From assembly GCF_019024325.1 (NCBI RefSeq), contig NZ_JAFNJS010000012.1, positions 55,213-119,212 of the forward strand: a DNA stretch of 64,000 bases, written 5' to 3'. Each line of letters opens with the position of its first letter. Positions within the stretch are counted from its first letter, which is position 1. The DNA comes from Falsiroseomonas tokyonensis. Lineage in GTDB: Bacteria; Pseudomonadota; Alphaproteobacteria; Acetobacterales; Acetobacteraceae. The notes beneath the pieces are model-generated. The model had not been told where the DNA came from. It was given only the letters and a program-made list of their open reading frames with translations, and searched no databases. Shown here one piece after another: positions 1-8,241 of the stretch. Both the position numbers and the translations under genes were made by a program.

Positions 1-696
1 GGCGCGCATCCATTGCCTCGGCATGTTGAACCGTAACTTCTTGCGACGGCACATCGCACCGCGCAGCCGGGTCAGCAGCTGGACCTTGCCCAGCATGTCG
101 AGGCCTTCGTGGATGGTCAGCACGATGTCCGGATGGCACTGCGCCGCCTTCTTTGCGTTTCGGCGCGCGTTGTTGCTGACGGCGGACAGGTACTGGTCCC
201 AGCTGGCCCAGCGCGCGAAATCGACCGCCTGCACCGCCAGGCACGCGACATGGTCGATCGACACGCCAGCCAGGTCCCGCAGGTCCTGGTCGCGGCTGCG
301 CTCAAGGCTCCACGTCGATCCGTATCGGTAGGTCCCCGGTCCGAGCGCGCGGAGCACCGCCGCCATGGCGCCTGTCCAGCAGTCCTGGTGGCCCGGCAGC
401 AGTTGCAGACTGTCGAGAAACCGGCGGGACCTGGGGCCGATGGCAACGGCGCATTGCCCGATCTTGCTGCACCACGAATCACCGGACCGGAATACCTCGA
501 AGAGCTCGACGCGGCAGAAGATCCGCCAGAAGCGGATGTGCCCCATCGCGCAGTGATGCGAGGCGCCGCAGCGGCCGGCGAAATCCTCCCAGTCGCGCAC
601 CGAGCTGCTGGCGAGCCGAACCCGCCGGACCGTCACGGCCGGTGCCAGGTCCTCCCGGCGCAACTCCAGGGCCGCAGACCCTGACATGTGGTTCAT
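1..696 (-). CDS. FemAB/BioF2-like acyltransferase, 3' end outside window
   Basis: An open frame starts at ATG 696 and runs without a stop off the left edge, giving 232 codons. The ATG has a good ribosome binding site (AAAGGA) about 8 bases upstream; a second in-frame ATG lies at 687. The region around residue 170 reads WDQYLSAVSNNARRNAKKA, which resembles the 'xxYLxxLxxNxRRxxRKA' segment of FemAB/BioF2-type GNAT-fold proteins that often sit in polysaccharide clusters. The role is therefore probably amino- or fatty-acyl transfer to a surface glycan, but this is family inference only. It lies 51 bases downstream of another acyltransferase gene on the same strand and is probably co-transcribed with it. 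Confidence 0.6.
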   Translation of the reverse strand, partial: MNHMSGSAALELRREDLAPAVTVRRVRLASSSVRDWEDFAGRCGASHHCAMGHIRFWRIFCRVELFEVFRSGDSWCSKIGQCAVAIGPRSRRFLDSLQLLPGHQDCWTGAMAAVLRALGPGTYRYGSTWSLERSRDQDLRDLAGVSIDHVACLAVQAVDFARWASWDQYLSAVSNNARRNAKKAAQCHPDIVLTIHEGLDMLGKVQLLTRLRGAMCRRKKLRFNMPRQWMRA

Positions 697-747
697 CCGG
701 CAGGTCCTTTGCGGGCGATCCTGGCAGCAGGTGCTGCCTGGCCTCGT

Positions 748-1428
748 TCAGCCTTCCCTGAATTCCTCGAAGCGCCTGCGCTTCACAAGGTTGAGGAGGA
801 ACCGGTTCTCGGTCCGCACCAGGTACGGTGAGAAGCCGGATTTCCTGCAGCCGCGGAGCGAAGGGACGTTGTCGCGTTCGACGAAGGTGATGACGTAGCG
901 GCATCCGAGATCGACGGCGCGCTCCGCGATGAGGGCCATGGCCGCGGACATGATGCCGTTGCCGCGATAGGCCACCGGCGTGTAGGCATTCTCCAGCAGC
1001 GCCTCGTTCTCCTGCAGCACCGGGAACCACTGCGCCGGGAAAAAGGACTGGATCTTCGCATTCTGGCTTGGCCCCATGAGCCACTGGAAATAGCAGGGCG
1101 ATCCGGTGGTCTCGTCGACGGCGACGTAGCAGGTCGGGATCGCTGCCTCGTGATGCGCGCGGCGGGTACGGATCTCGACCATCTCCTTGCGGGCCAGCCC
1201 GGGCTGGTTTTCATCCAGCAGCACGGGCAGGTCGGATTCCTCGAAGGCGCGGATCCGGATCGGGATCTTCGCCTTCGGTGCGATCAGCGGAATCTCCAGG
1301 TCGCGGCGCAGCCCCAGGGCCACGCGCTGGTCGTAGATGAGGCCCATGCAGCGTCTGGCGAAGTCGGCGTATCGCCGTTCTGCCAGCAGTTCCAGCGCCA
1401 CATTCACGGAGTTCGGTGCCAGTTTCAT
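748..1428 (-). CDS. GNAT family N-acetyltransferase
   Basis: A 226-residue protein. The second half has the GNAT pattern: a conserved strand (YVAVDETTGSPCYFQWL), an acetyl-CoA loop (AYRGNGIMSAAMALIAER, like the Q/RxxGxG/A motif) and a C-terminal R-x-N-x-P/S-x-R strand region (FVERDNVPSLRGCRKSGF). The residues before about 70 are a non-GNAT helix-rich extension. The start has a clear GGGAGGAA ribosome binding site. The substrate is unknown; the position at the edge of a surface-polysaccharide region suggests modification of a sugar or lipid carrier, as an inference. The next gene downstream is the FemAB-like protein. Confidence 0.75.
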   Translation of the reverse strand: MKLAPNSVNVALELLAERRYADFARRCMGLIYDQRVALGLRRDLEIPLIAPKAKIPIRIRAFEESDLPVLLDENQPGLARKEMVEIRTRRAHHEAAIPTCYVAVDETTGSPCYFQWLMGPSQNAKIQSFFPAQWFPVLQENEALLENAYTPVAYRGNGIMSAAMALIAERAVDLGCRYVITFVERDNVPSLRGCRKSGFSPYLVRTENRFLLNLVKRRRFEEFREG

Positions 1429-1582
1429 GGTCTCGGTTCCTCCCGCCTTTCGCGGCTGGGCAGCAGCCCGTGCCGCCGCCTGCCACAGGCGCCGCCGGCC
1501 ATCATTTTTCGTTGGTGGGAATTTAGTAGGATCTGCGATACCGCCGCGCGAACCACAGCTTGCCCGCGATATTGTAACCGGG

Positions 1583-2368
1583 TCAAAATATCTTTGTATC
1601 TACCCCGAGTGGAGCAATGCAGCGGTCCTCGCCCGGGTTGAGGAGGCTCACTGGAAGCCTGCCGGTGCCGCGCCAGTCCACGATCGCCCAGCCGCGCTCG
1701 TGCGCCACGCGCCGCAGGGTGGCGGTGGGATCCACCGCGACGGCGCTGCCAGCCGCCGCCAGAAGCGGGATGTCGCTTTCATGGTCGGAATAGGCGACGA
1801 AGTCGCGCGCCGTGGGAAAGCGTTTTGCCAGCAGCGCGCGCACCGCCGCGAGCTTCGGTGCACCGCGCAGGTTGTCGCCATCGAGCGATCCCGCCAGCCG
1901 GTCCTCCGCGGTCCAGGCGACGCGCGTTGAGACCACGGCATCGAAGCCGAGCCGCGCCGCGATGGGCTCGACATAGAGATCAAGGCTGGCCGAGGCGAGC
2001 AGCAGCGCGTCCCCGGCCTGGCGGTGCCGCTGCATCGCCTGCAGGGCGGCGGGCTTCAGCTCGTGCGCCAGCCTGTGCGCGGCGAAGTCGGCGGCCAGCG
2101 CCGCAAGCGCGCTGCGTGGCCGGCCGCCGAGGATGGCGTCGAGGTAGGCCGCCTTCAGATCGCTGTTGGTGATCGCGCGCAGGCCGAAGCGTAGCGTGTG
2201 CAGCGGCAGCAGCGCGGTGCGCAGCTTCCGTGCCGGCCCCAGGCGTCGCGCGGCCTGCATCAGGAAGACCAGGAACAGGTCGCGCCGCGAGATCGTTCCG
2301 TCCAGGTCGAATACTGCAACGCGCACCGGCGCCTCGCGCCTGCCGCCGTCGCTCATCGCGCCATCCAT
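1583..2368 (-). CDS. HAD-IB family phosphatase (SerB-like)
   Basis: HAD phosphatase of about 261 residues. Motif I is VFDLDGTI near the N-terminus. Motif II is the S-A-S of LLLASASLDLYV, motif III the K of the GAPKLAAV segment, and motif IV is YSDHESDIPLL. This matches the HAD-IB (phosphoserine phosphatase-like) subclass. I chose ATG 2368, preceded by GGAG, because the frame extending further upstream to 2515 has no HAD-like sequence; ATG 2356 is an alternative. It is divergent from the UbiA-type prenyltransferase gene 160 bases away. HAD phosphatases are recurrent partners of decaprenyl-phosphate phosphoribosyltransferases, so dephosphorylation of a lipid-linked phosphosugar is plausible. 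Confidence 0.75.
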   Translation of the reverse strand: MDGAMSDGGRREAPVRVAVFDLDGTISRRDLFLVFLMQAARRLGPARKLRTALLPLHTLRFGLRAITNSDLKAAYLDAILGGRPRSALAALAADFAAHRLAHELKPAALQAMQRHRQAGDALLLASASLDLYVEPIAARLGFDAVVSTRVAWTAEDRLAGSLDGDNLRGAPKLAAVRALLAKRFPTARDFVAYSDHESDIPLLAAAGSAVAVDPTATLRRVAHERGWAIVDWRGTGRLPVSLLNPGEDRCIAPLGVDTKIF

Positions 2369-2530
2369 CGAACATCCACTCCGCGGTTGCGGGCGATGAT
2401 GCGCCGCCATGCGGGACGGGCAGAAGCGCCCAGTTGGACTAGCCCTCCTGAGACAGGCGCCATCCCGAAGAGAAGATGACCCGTACGATTCCCCATCGCA
2501 CTGTCCGGGTGGCATCAGCAGGGTAAAGCC

Positions 2531-3562
2531 ATGAAGCCTTCAGACCGCGACAGTGCCGGCGGCCAAGTGGCCTCCGCCAAGGGCGCGACCATGCCTCGGG
2601 TGACCGGGGATGCGGTATTCGGCCTGGCCTACCGGCTGCCGGCGCGTACGACGGCAGCGGAGGCCTGGGCGCAGCTGCGGGCGCTGCTGGAATGCGCGCG
2701 GCCCCATCAATGGGCGAAGAACCTGCTGGTTTTCGTGCCGGCGGTGCTGAGCGGCACGATCACCGACGTGAACCGGGTGCTGGCGGTGGCACTGGCCTTC
2801 GTGGCACTTTGCTTGATCGCTTCGGGTACATACCTGCTGAACGATATCCTGGACCGCGAGGATGACCGGCTGCACTGGTCGAAGTGCAAGCGCCCGCTGC
2901 CGTCCGGCCGGCTTTCGGTCGGCGTGGCGATGGTGGCGGCCCCGGTCGCCATCGTGCTTGGCCTGCTGCTGGCGCTGGCGGTGGGCGTCATGGCCGCCCT
3001 GGCGGCGGCCTGCTACCTCGGGATGACGCTCGCCTATTCCCTGGCGTTCAAGCGCATCCCCATCCTCGATGTCAGCGTCCTGGCCGGGCTGTTCACGCTT
3101 CGCCTCGTGCTTGGAATCGCGGCCGCGCAGGTCTTCGCCTCGCCTTGGCTGCTGGTCTTCTCGATGTTCCTGTTCTCCTCGCTATGTTTCGCCAAGCGGT
3201 ATGTCGAGCTGGTGCGGGCCGGGCAGCGCGGCACGGCTGCGCTGGCGCATCGCGGCTACAAGGGCGCCGATGGCCCGCTGCTGCTGGTGCTCGGTCCCTC
3301 GGCCGGCATGGGCGCGGTCGTAACGTTGATCCTCTACGTCATCTTCGACGCCTTCCGGCAGACCTTCTACGGCAACACTGCCTGGCTCTGGGCCTTTCCG
3401 CTGATCCTGTTCCTGTGGGTCTCGCGCATCTGGCTGATGGCTGCGCGCGGCGAACTGGATGACGACCCCGTCGCCTTCGCCGTGCGGGACGCGCCCAGCA
3501 TCCTGCTCGGCGCGGTCATGCTCTGCGCCTTCGTGCTGGCCTGGTCCGGCCTGTTCGGATGA
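2531..3562 (+). CDS. UbiA-family prenyltransferase, DPPR synthase-like
   Basis: A 343-residue polytopic membrane protein. It carries the aspartate motif N-D-x-x-D-x-x-x-D followed by K and R-P-x-x-x-G (LLNDILDREDD then KRPLPSG), the form typical of decaprenyl-phosphate phosphoribosyltransferases (Rv3806c type) rather than quinone UbiA enzymes. The expected reaction is transfer of phosphoribose from PRPP to a polyprenyl phosphate. A soluble N-terminal tail of about 55 residues precedes the first helix. The AGGG upstream of ATG 2531 supports the start. The stop overlaps the next gene's ATG by 4 bases, so translation of the GtrA gene is coupled to it. Confidence 0.75.
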   Translation: MKPSDRDSAGGQVASAKGATMPRVTGDAVFGLAYRLPARTTAAEAWAQLRALLECARPHQWAKNLLVFVPAVLSGTITDVNRVLAVALAFVALCLIASGTYLLNDILDREDDRLHWSKCKRPLPSGRLSVGVAMVAAPVAIVLGLLLALAVGVMAALAAACYLGMTLAYSLAFKRIPILDVSVLAGLFTLRLVLGIAAAQVFASPWLLVFSMFLFSSLCFAKRYVELVRAGQRGTAALAHRGYKGADGPLLLVLGPSAGMGAVVTLILYVIFDAFRQTFYGNTAWLWAFPLILFLWVSRIWLMAARGELDDDPVAFAVRDAPSILLGAVMLCAFVLAWSGLFG

Positions 3563-4011
3563 ACCGCACGGCATGGGGCCTGCTGCGCGGGCTGCCGCAG
3601 CCCGTCCGCTTCCTGCTGGCCGGCGGTGGCGCCGCCGCCGTCAACTGGCTTGTGCGCTTTCCCCTCTCGGCGGTCATGCCCTTCCTCGCCGCTGTGCTGG
3701 TGGCGGCGGTGATCGGGATGCTGGTCGGCTTCGTCCTCTACCGGGGCTTCGTGTTCCCGGCATCGGCGCGTCCGGTGCTGCTGCAGGCGCGCGACTTCTT
3801 CCTGGTCAACCTGCTGACCTCGGGCCTCGTGGCGCTGCTTGCATTGCTGTTCGTCGCGCTGGCCGTGCGGTTCGGCATGGGCACCGTGCTGGCGGAGGCG
3901 GTGGCGCATGCGGGCGCCATCGCTGCCGGTGCGCTGCTGAACTACCTGGGCCACAGCCTCGTCACCTTCGGGCCACGCGGCGCCGGGATGCGGGCCTGGC
4001 ACCGCGTCTGA
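3559..4011 (+). CDS. GtrA family membrane protein
   Basis: A 150-residue protein with four hydrophobic helices and the GtrA signature at the N-terminus (VRFLLAGGGAAAVNWLVRF). The third and fourth helices end in NYLGHSLVTFG, close to the family's 'N(F/Y)xxxRxWVF' end. GtrA-like proteins are thought to move or hand over lipid-linked sugars across the inner membrane. Here it sits between a lipid-phosphosugar synthase and a GT-C glycosyltransferase, overlapping the former by 4 bases, which fits that role. No transmembrane topology beyond hydrophobicity can be claimed. Confidence 0.8.
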   Translation: MNRTAWGLLRGLPQPVRFLLAGGGAAAVNWLVRFPLSAVMPFLAAVLVAAVIGMLVGFVLYRGFVFPASARPVLLQARDFFLVNLLTSGLVALLALLFVALAVRFGMGTVLAEAVAHAGAIAAGALLNYLGHSLVTFGPRGAGMRAWHRV

Positions 4012-4032
4012 AGCATGAGGAGAAGCCTTGCC

Positions 4033-5274
4033 ATGATCGACTCCACAGCGGTGCGCGCCGCGCGGCGGCAGGCGCTGGTCCTCACCGGCTTGTTGCTTGC
4101 GGTGGGCGGCCTCTATCTCGGGCTGCTGGGCTGGCGAAGCACGGATGTGGATTGGTGGTTCGTGCCCTGGATGGAGCACATCATCCAGCACGGCGCGCGG
4201 GCGTCGCTCGCCGAGCCGATCGAGATCCAGGTCGCAGGCGCACAGGGTTTCGCAAATTACACGCCGCCCTATCTGTACCTGCTGATCCTGGCAGGATTCG
4301 CGTCGGACGTGCTGTCCTCCTTCGCGCTTGTGAAGCTGGTGGCGGTCGGTGGCGCGGTGTTCTGTGCAGGCTGCGTCTTTTATCTTCTGCGGGCGCTGGT
4401 GCCCCCGGGCGTGGCGCTGCTCGGTGCCGCCGGCGTGCTGCTTCTGCCGACCGTCGCGCTGAACGGCGCGGCCTGGGGCCAGACGGATACGATCTGGTCC
4501 GGGCTGGCGGTGCTCGTGGTGGCCTTCGCGCTGCGGGAGCGCTGGGCCGCGATGCTGATCACCTTCGGCGTCGCGCTGGCCTTCAAGCTCCAGGCGATCT
4601 TCATCGCGCCCTTCATCCTCCACATCATCCTCTCCCGCCGCGTCGGGCTGCGCTACTGGCCGCTGCCGCTGCTGGCCTATGCGGCGATGATGCTGCCGGC
4701 CTGGCTTGCGGGCCGCCCCGCCTGGGATCTGGCGAGGGTGTATCTCGACCAGGCCGGAACCTATCGCTGGCTGTCGATGAACGCGCCCAATCCCTGGTCC
4801 TTCGTGCAGTATCTGCGGCTGGTGCCCTACGAGACCGGCGTCATCATCGGGACACTCGCCACCATCCTGGCCGCGCTGCTGCTGGGCGGGCTGTCGGTCC
4901 TCTGGCGGCGGCTGGAACGGGTTGACCTGCTGTTGCTGGCGGTCGTGGTGGCGGGCAGCATGCCCTACCTGCTGCCCAAGATGCACGACCGCTACTTCTT
5001 CCTGGCCGATGTGCTGGCCTACGCGCTCGCGATCAGCCGGCCTCGCCCGTGGACGATCGGCGTGGCGGTTGCGATCCAGCTCGGCTCGCTGGGCGCCTAT
5101 GCGGCCCACATGCTCGACTTCGCCCCGGGGAAATACCTCGGCGCGCTGCTCATCGGCGCGGCGCTGGTGGTGGCCCTTGGCCAGCTGCTGCGGGCCTTGC
5201 GGCGGCCGGGTGCCGGGCTGTCGCGCCACGCTTCGCTCTGGCCGGCCAGGGCCGGCGCCCGGTCGGTTGGTTGA
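4033..5274 (+). CDS. GT-C fold integral membrane glycosyltransferase
   Basis: A polytopic membrane protein of about 413 residues. The first periplasmic loop holds the D-x-D-like segment (STDVDWWFVPWMEHI) and the N-Y-T-P-P-Y-L-Y motif (near residue 75) seen in mannosyl- and dolichyl-phosphate-sugar-dependent transferases of the GT39/GT87/DUF2029 kind. A GQTDTIWSG segment follows, also typical. I placed the start at ATG 4033 because GAGGAGAA lies 8 bases before it; the ATG at 4015 has no such site. It most likely transfers a sugar from a polyprenyl phosphate donor, perhaps the lipid made by the UbiA-type enzyme upstream. Acceptor unknown. Confidence 0.7.
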   Translation: MIDSTAVRAARRQALVLTGLLLAVGGLYLGLLGWRSTDVDWWFVPWMEHIIQHGARASLAEPIEIQVAGAQGFANYTPPYLYLLILAGFASDVLSSFALVKLVAVGGAVFCAGCVFYLLRALVPPGVALLGAAGVLLLPTVALNGAAWGQTDTIWSGLAVLVVAFALRERWAAMLITFGVALAFKLQAIFIAPFILHIILSRRVGLRYWPLPLLAYAAMMLPAWLAGRPAWDLARVYLDQAGTYRWLSMNAPNPWSFVQYLRLVPYETGVIIGTLATILAALLLGGLSVLWRRLERVDLLLLAVVVAGSMPYLLPKMHDRYFFLADVLAYALAISRPRPWTIGVAVAIQLGSLGAYAAHMLDFAPGKYLGALLIGAALVVALGQLLRALRRPGAGLSRHASLWPARAGARSVG

Positions 5275-5285
5275 GGGGGATGACG

Positions 5286-6485
5286 ATGCCCGCCAACGCA
5301 GGACCTGCCTCCGGGCATCGCACCGATTCCCTCGATGTCGGCCGCGGCATCTGCTCGGTGCTCGTGCTGCTGTTCCATGGCCTGCTGGTGCTGCGGATCG
5401 ACGGCGTCGACAATCCCCACCTGTTGCCGGTCGATGTTTCGGATCCCTGGCTGCTGGCGCAGCATCTGCTGCTCGGCCTGGCCAATGGGCCGGCCTACGT
5501 CACCTTCTTCTTCGTCCTCAGCGGCACCGTGCTGGCGCTGTCGCTGGACCGCGACCCGCCCGCCCATGCGGGTGCCGTTCTGGGCTACCTGGTGCGGCGC
5601 GGCTTCCGGCTGTATCCGCTGCTCATCGTCAGCGCGGGCATCGCGGCGCTGCTGCATCTGTACTATTTCGAGCTGCGCGACTGGCCGCAGGCGACCAGCT
5701 GGTTCAACGACAGCTTCAAGATCGACCCGGCCGAGCTTCCGGCGGAGTTCCTGGCGAATGCGCAGGGCCGCAGCGCCACGCTCAATGGGCCGGCCTGGTC
5801 GATCAAGGTGGAGATCCTGGCCTCCGCGGCCTTCCCCGTGCTGTACCTGCTCTCGCTGACCGCGCGCCGCGCCGTGCCGGCGGCGCTGGTGCTGTGCGCC
5901 GCGATGTTCCTGCTGCCGGGCAGCGCCGCACGATGGCACCACATGAACGTCTTCCTGTTCTGCTTCTTCCTGGGCGCGCTGTTGCCGCGATGGGGGCGGC
6001 CCGTCGCGACCTGGCTGCTGCGGCTCGGCCGCTGGCCGCGGATGGCGGTGCTGGCGCTGCTGACGCTGGTCTTCCTGTTCTCGCGCAGGCTGCTGGCCCC
6101 CGATGCCTTCGCGCCGCCCGGCGCCGTGTTGCTGGAGGCGCTGTGCGCCGCGGTGGCCGTCGTGCTGCTGCTGCACGGGCGCGACCGCGTCTTCTTTCAT
6201 GCCGCACCCATGCGCCTACTGGCCCGGCTGTCCTTCGGCCTCTATCTGCTGCATATGATCGTGCTCAGCGTCATCGGCCATGCGGTGCTGCCATGGCTGC
6301 CGGTGCAGCTCGGGCCGGTGGCGGCGCTGGGCTGGGGCCTGCTGCTGACGCTGTTGGCCTTCTGCATCACGCTGCCCCTCGCCTGGGTGCTGCACGCCCT
6401 GGTGGAGCGCCCGATGCAGCAGCTCGGCCGCGTCATCGCGACGCGCCTGGCGAGGCGCCCGAGCCCGCTGCAGCGCGCCGCCTGA
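5286..6485 (+). CDS. acyltransferase 3 family (OafA-like) membrane protein
   Basis: About 400 residues with roughly ten hydrophobic segments. The first helix contains the catalytic-type His in VLVLLFHGLLV after the LDVGRGI motif. FFFVLSGTVLAL matches the family's 'FFxxSGF' motif and FGLYLLHMIVLS its 'Y.lYl.H' motif. Such proteins O-acylate sugars on exported polysaccharides or lipids. GAGGGG lies about 7 bases before ATG 5286; ATG 5280, two codons earlier, is an alternative. It is the last gene of the plus-strand run starting at 2531, 11 bases after the glycosyltransferase gene. Confidence 0.8.
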   Translation: MPANAGPASGHRTDSLDVGRGICSVLVLLFHGLLVLRIDGVDNPHLLPVDVSDPWLLAQHLLLGLANGPAYVTFFFVLSGTVLALSLDRDPPAHAGAVLGYLVRRGFRLYPLLIVSAGIAALLHLYYFELRDWPQATSWFNDSFKIDPAELPAEFLANAQGRSATLNGPAWSIKVEILASAAFPVLYLLSLTARRAVPAALVLCAAMFLLPGSAARWHHMNVFLFCFFLGALLPRWGRPVATWLLRLGRWPRMAVLALLTLVFLFSRRLLAPDAFAPPGAVLLEALCAAVAVVLLLHGRDRVFFHAAPMRLLARLSFGLYLLHMIVLSVIGHAVLPWLPVQLGPVAALGWGLLLTLLAFCITLPLAWVLHALVERPMQQLGRVIATRLARRPSPLQRAA

Positions 6486-6792
6486 TGCCGACGGCGCCTT
6501 GGCAGGACCGCTTCCAGGCCCATCGAAGGCCGGGAGGAGATCTTCGACCTCCATGGCTTCAGGGCAGTGCGGTGAACGGGCCTGCTGCGTGACGCAGAAG
6601 CGGCGGGCCGGCTTCCCTTCGCAGCGGCGCCGCGCGCAGGCCGATCCACGGGAATGAGGCGACCCGCCGCGACAGGCCCAGGCGCCAAGCGGCAGGACAC
6701 CAGGCCGCACGGCCTTGTCTCATCGTGCGGTTCCATGGCAGATCGGCCATGTCCTCGCTGCAGGTCGGTGCAACACGGCGCGTGGCGAAGCT
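6486..6792. other. intergenic gap between convergent genes
   Basis: This 307-base stretch separates the acyltransferase (plus) from the polymerase gene (minus), which converge here. I see no convincing gene: a 63-codon minus frame (6559–6750) has no ribosome binding site and no recognisable sequence. No strong terminator hairpin with a T-run was found. Confidence 0.4.
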
Positions 6793-8241
6793 TCAGCCTG
6801 GCCGGTCCGGGCCGTCCCCATCCGCAGCGCGCCGCTGCAGCACGCGGCGCGGCATCGATGCCGCGCCGCCCCGCGATTGCGCCCGGTAGATCATCGCACT
6901 TCCGCTGCCCAGGCCGAGCAGCACCCAGAACCAGATCCCAAGCATCGGCCCCTCGATCGCGACATCGAAGGACGCGTTCACCAGGATGGAAGCCAGGTAG
7001 CAGGCGAGGAAGAGAAACAGCCGGAACCAGGCCGGCTCGCCACGCTGCCGCGCCAGCAGCATGCTGCGTCCCATCATGCCGAACCACGAGGCCAGCATCG
7101 CCAGCCACAGGACCAGGCCCGGCACCCCGGTGCGTGCCAGGATGGTCATGTGGGCGTTGTGCGGGCTGCGCAGGATCGGCGTGCCGGGCACCACAGTGCC
7201 CTGATACCCATCCGATTCCGCCAGCGAGATGCCGAAACCCTTGCCGGTCCAGAAATATTGGCCGTGCACGGTGTAGCCCAGGATGTCGTCCCACCAGCGC
7301 AGGCGCCAGAGCTTGGTCCCGTCGAGCCCCGCCTCCGAGGTGTCGCTGAAGATGCTGAGCACGTTCAGCATGATCTGTTCGAGGCTCACCTCGCGGGTTG
7401 TGGCGCCGAGTTCGAGCCCGTCCGCCGCCACGGATGCGGCACCCGCCAGCACCAGAGCGACGCCGAGCGCCTTCAGCGCATCGAGGGTCTTGCCTGAAGC
7501 CAGGATTGCGCAGCCGACCGGCAGGGCGATCGCCAACATCCCGCCCCGGCTCTGGCCGGCCGTCATTCCGATCCCCGCCAGCAGCAGCAGCAGCCAGAGC
7601 CAGTTGACGCGCTGGAAGAACAGCAGGGCGAAGACCGTGGCGCCCGCCAGGTGCACCGCCACCTCCCCGGGCCGCAGCAGGACCAGCGGGAGGCCGGAGC
7701 CCGGCCAGGTGGGGACCAGCTGCGGGACCAGGGCCAGCGCATAGGGCACCAGGGCATAGCTGCCGAAGATCAGCGCGAATGTGCTGAACAGGCCGAGAAT
7801 GAGGGGCAGCCGGCCCGGTCGCTGCAGCAGCAGCCCGCAGGCGATGAAGGCGAAGGCGCCATACAGCAGCAGCACGCTGTCCCGCAGCGCATCGATGCCG
7901 TGGATGCCGATATAGGGCACCGTCCGGATCACCCCCCAGAGGCACAGCACCGCCAGCAGCAGGTTCGGCAGGTTGGTCAGCGTGCCGTAGAGGCAGCCGC
8001 TGAACAGCAGCACCAGCACGCCCAGGCCGAGCAGGATTTCGCCGATATAGAGCGGCGCCAGTCCGAGATAGGCGAAGCCCTTGCCGAAGATCGCATAGCC
8101 GCACAGGCTCACGGCGAGGGCCATGAGATAGCGATCGCCAAGGCTCTGGCGCACGGCCGGGCGCGGCACGCGCCGCATCGCGGCGCCCGGGAGGGGCACG
8201 GGTTTCGGCCCGGGAAGGGGCAGGGCGTCAGGATGCCTCAT
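6793..8241 (-). CDS. O-antigen ligase / polymerase family protein (Wzy/WaaL-like)
   Basis: About 482 residues with many hydrophobic helices and the large periplasmic loop that defines the Wzy_C/WaaL family. The loop contains the hallmark P-H-N-A-H-M (in SPHNAHMTILARTG), with the conserved His. The family either polymerises repeat units or joins a glycan to a lipid or protein acceptor. The start ATG 8241 overlaps the stop of the upstream glycosyltransferase (ATGA), so the longer in-frame extension to 8334 is rejected. It is the last gene of the surface-polysaccharide operon. Polymerase versus ligase cannot be decided from sequence. Confidence 0.8.
   Translation of the reverse strand: MRHPDALPLPGPKPVPLPGAAMRRVPRPAVRQSLGDRYLMALAVSLCGYAIFGKGFAYLGLAPLYIGEILLGLGVLVLLFSGCLYGTLTNLPNLLLAVLCLWGVIRTVPYIGIHGIDALRDSVLLLYGAFAFIACGLLLQRPGRLPLILGLFSTFALIFGSYALVPYALALVPQLVPTWPGSGLPLVLLRPGEVAVHLAGATVFALLFFQRVNWLWLLLLLAGIGMTAGQSRGGMLAIALPVGCAILASGKTLDALKALGVALVLAGAASVAADGLELGATTREVSLEQIMLNVLSIFSDTSEAGLDGTKLWRLRWWDDILGYTVHGQYFWTGKGFGISLAESDGYQGTVVPGTPILRSPHNAHMTILARTGVPGLVLWLAMLASWFGMMGRSMLLARQRGEPAWFRLFLFLACYLASILVNASFDVAIEGPMLGIWFWVLLGLGSGSAMIYRAQSRGGAASMPRRVLQRRAADGDGPDRPG

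Noticed and set aside
3367..5229. 620-codon minus-strand frame rich in Q, R and H
   Set aside because: Antisense to the GtrA and GT-C genes, which have clear membrane segments and ribosome binding sites.
6559..6750. 63-codon minus-strand gene between convergent genes
   Set aside because: No ribosome binding site and no protein-like pattern.
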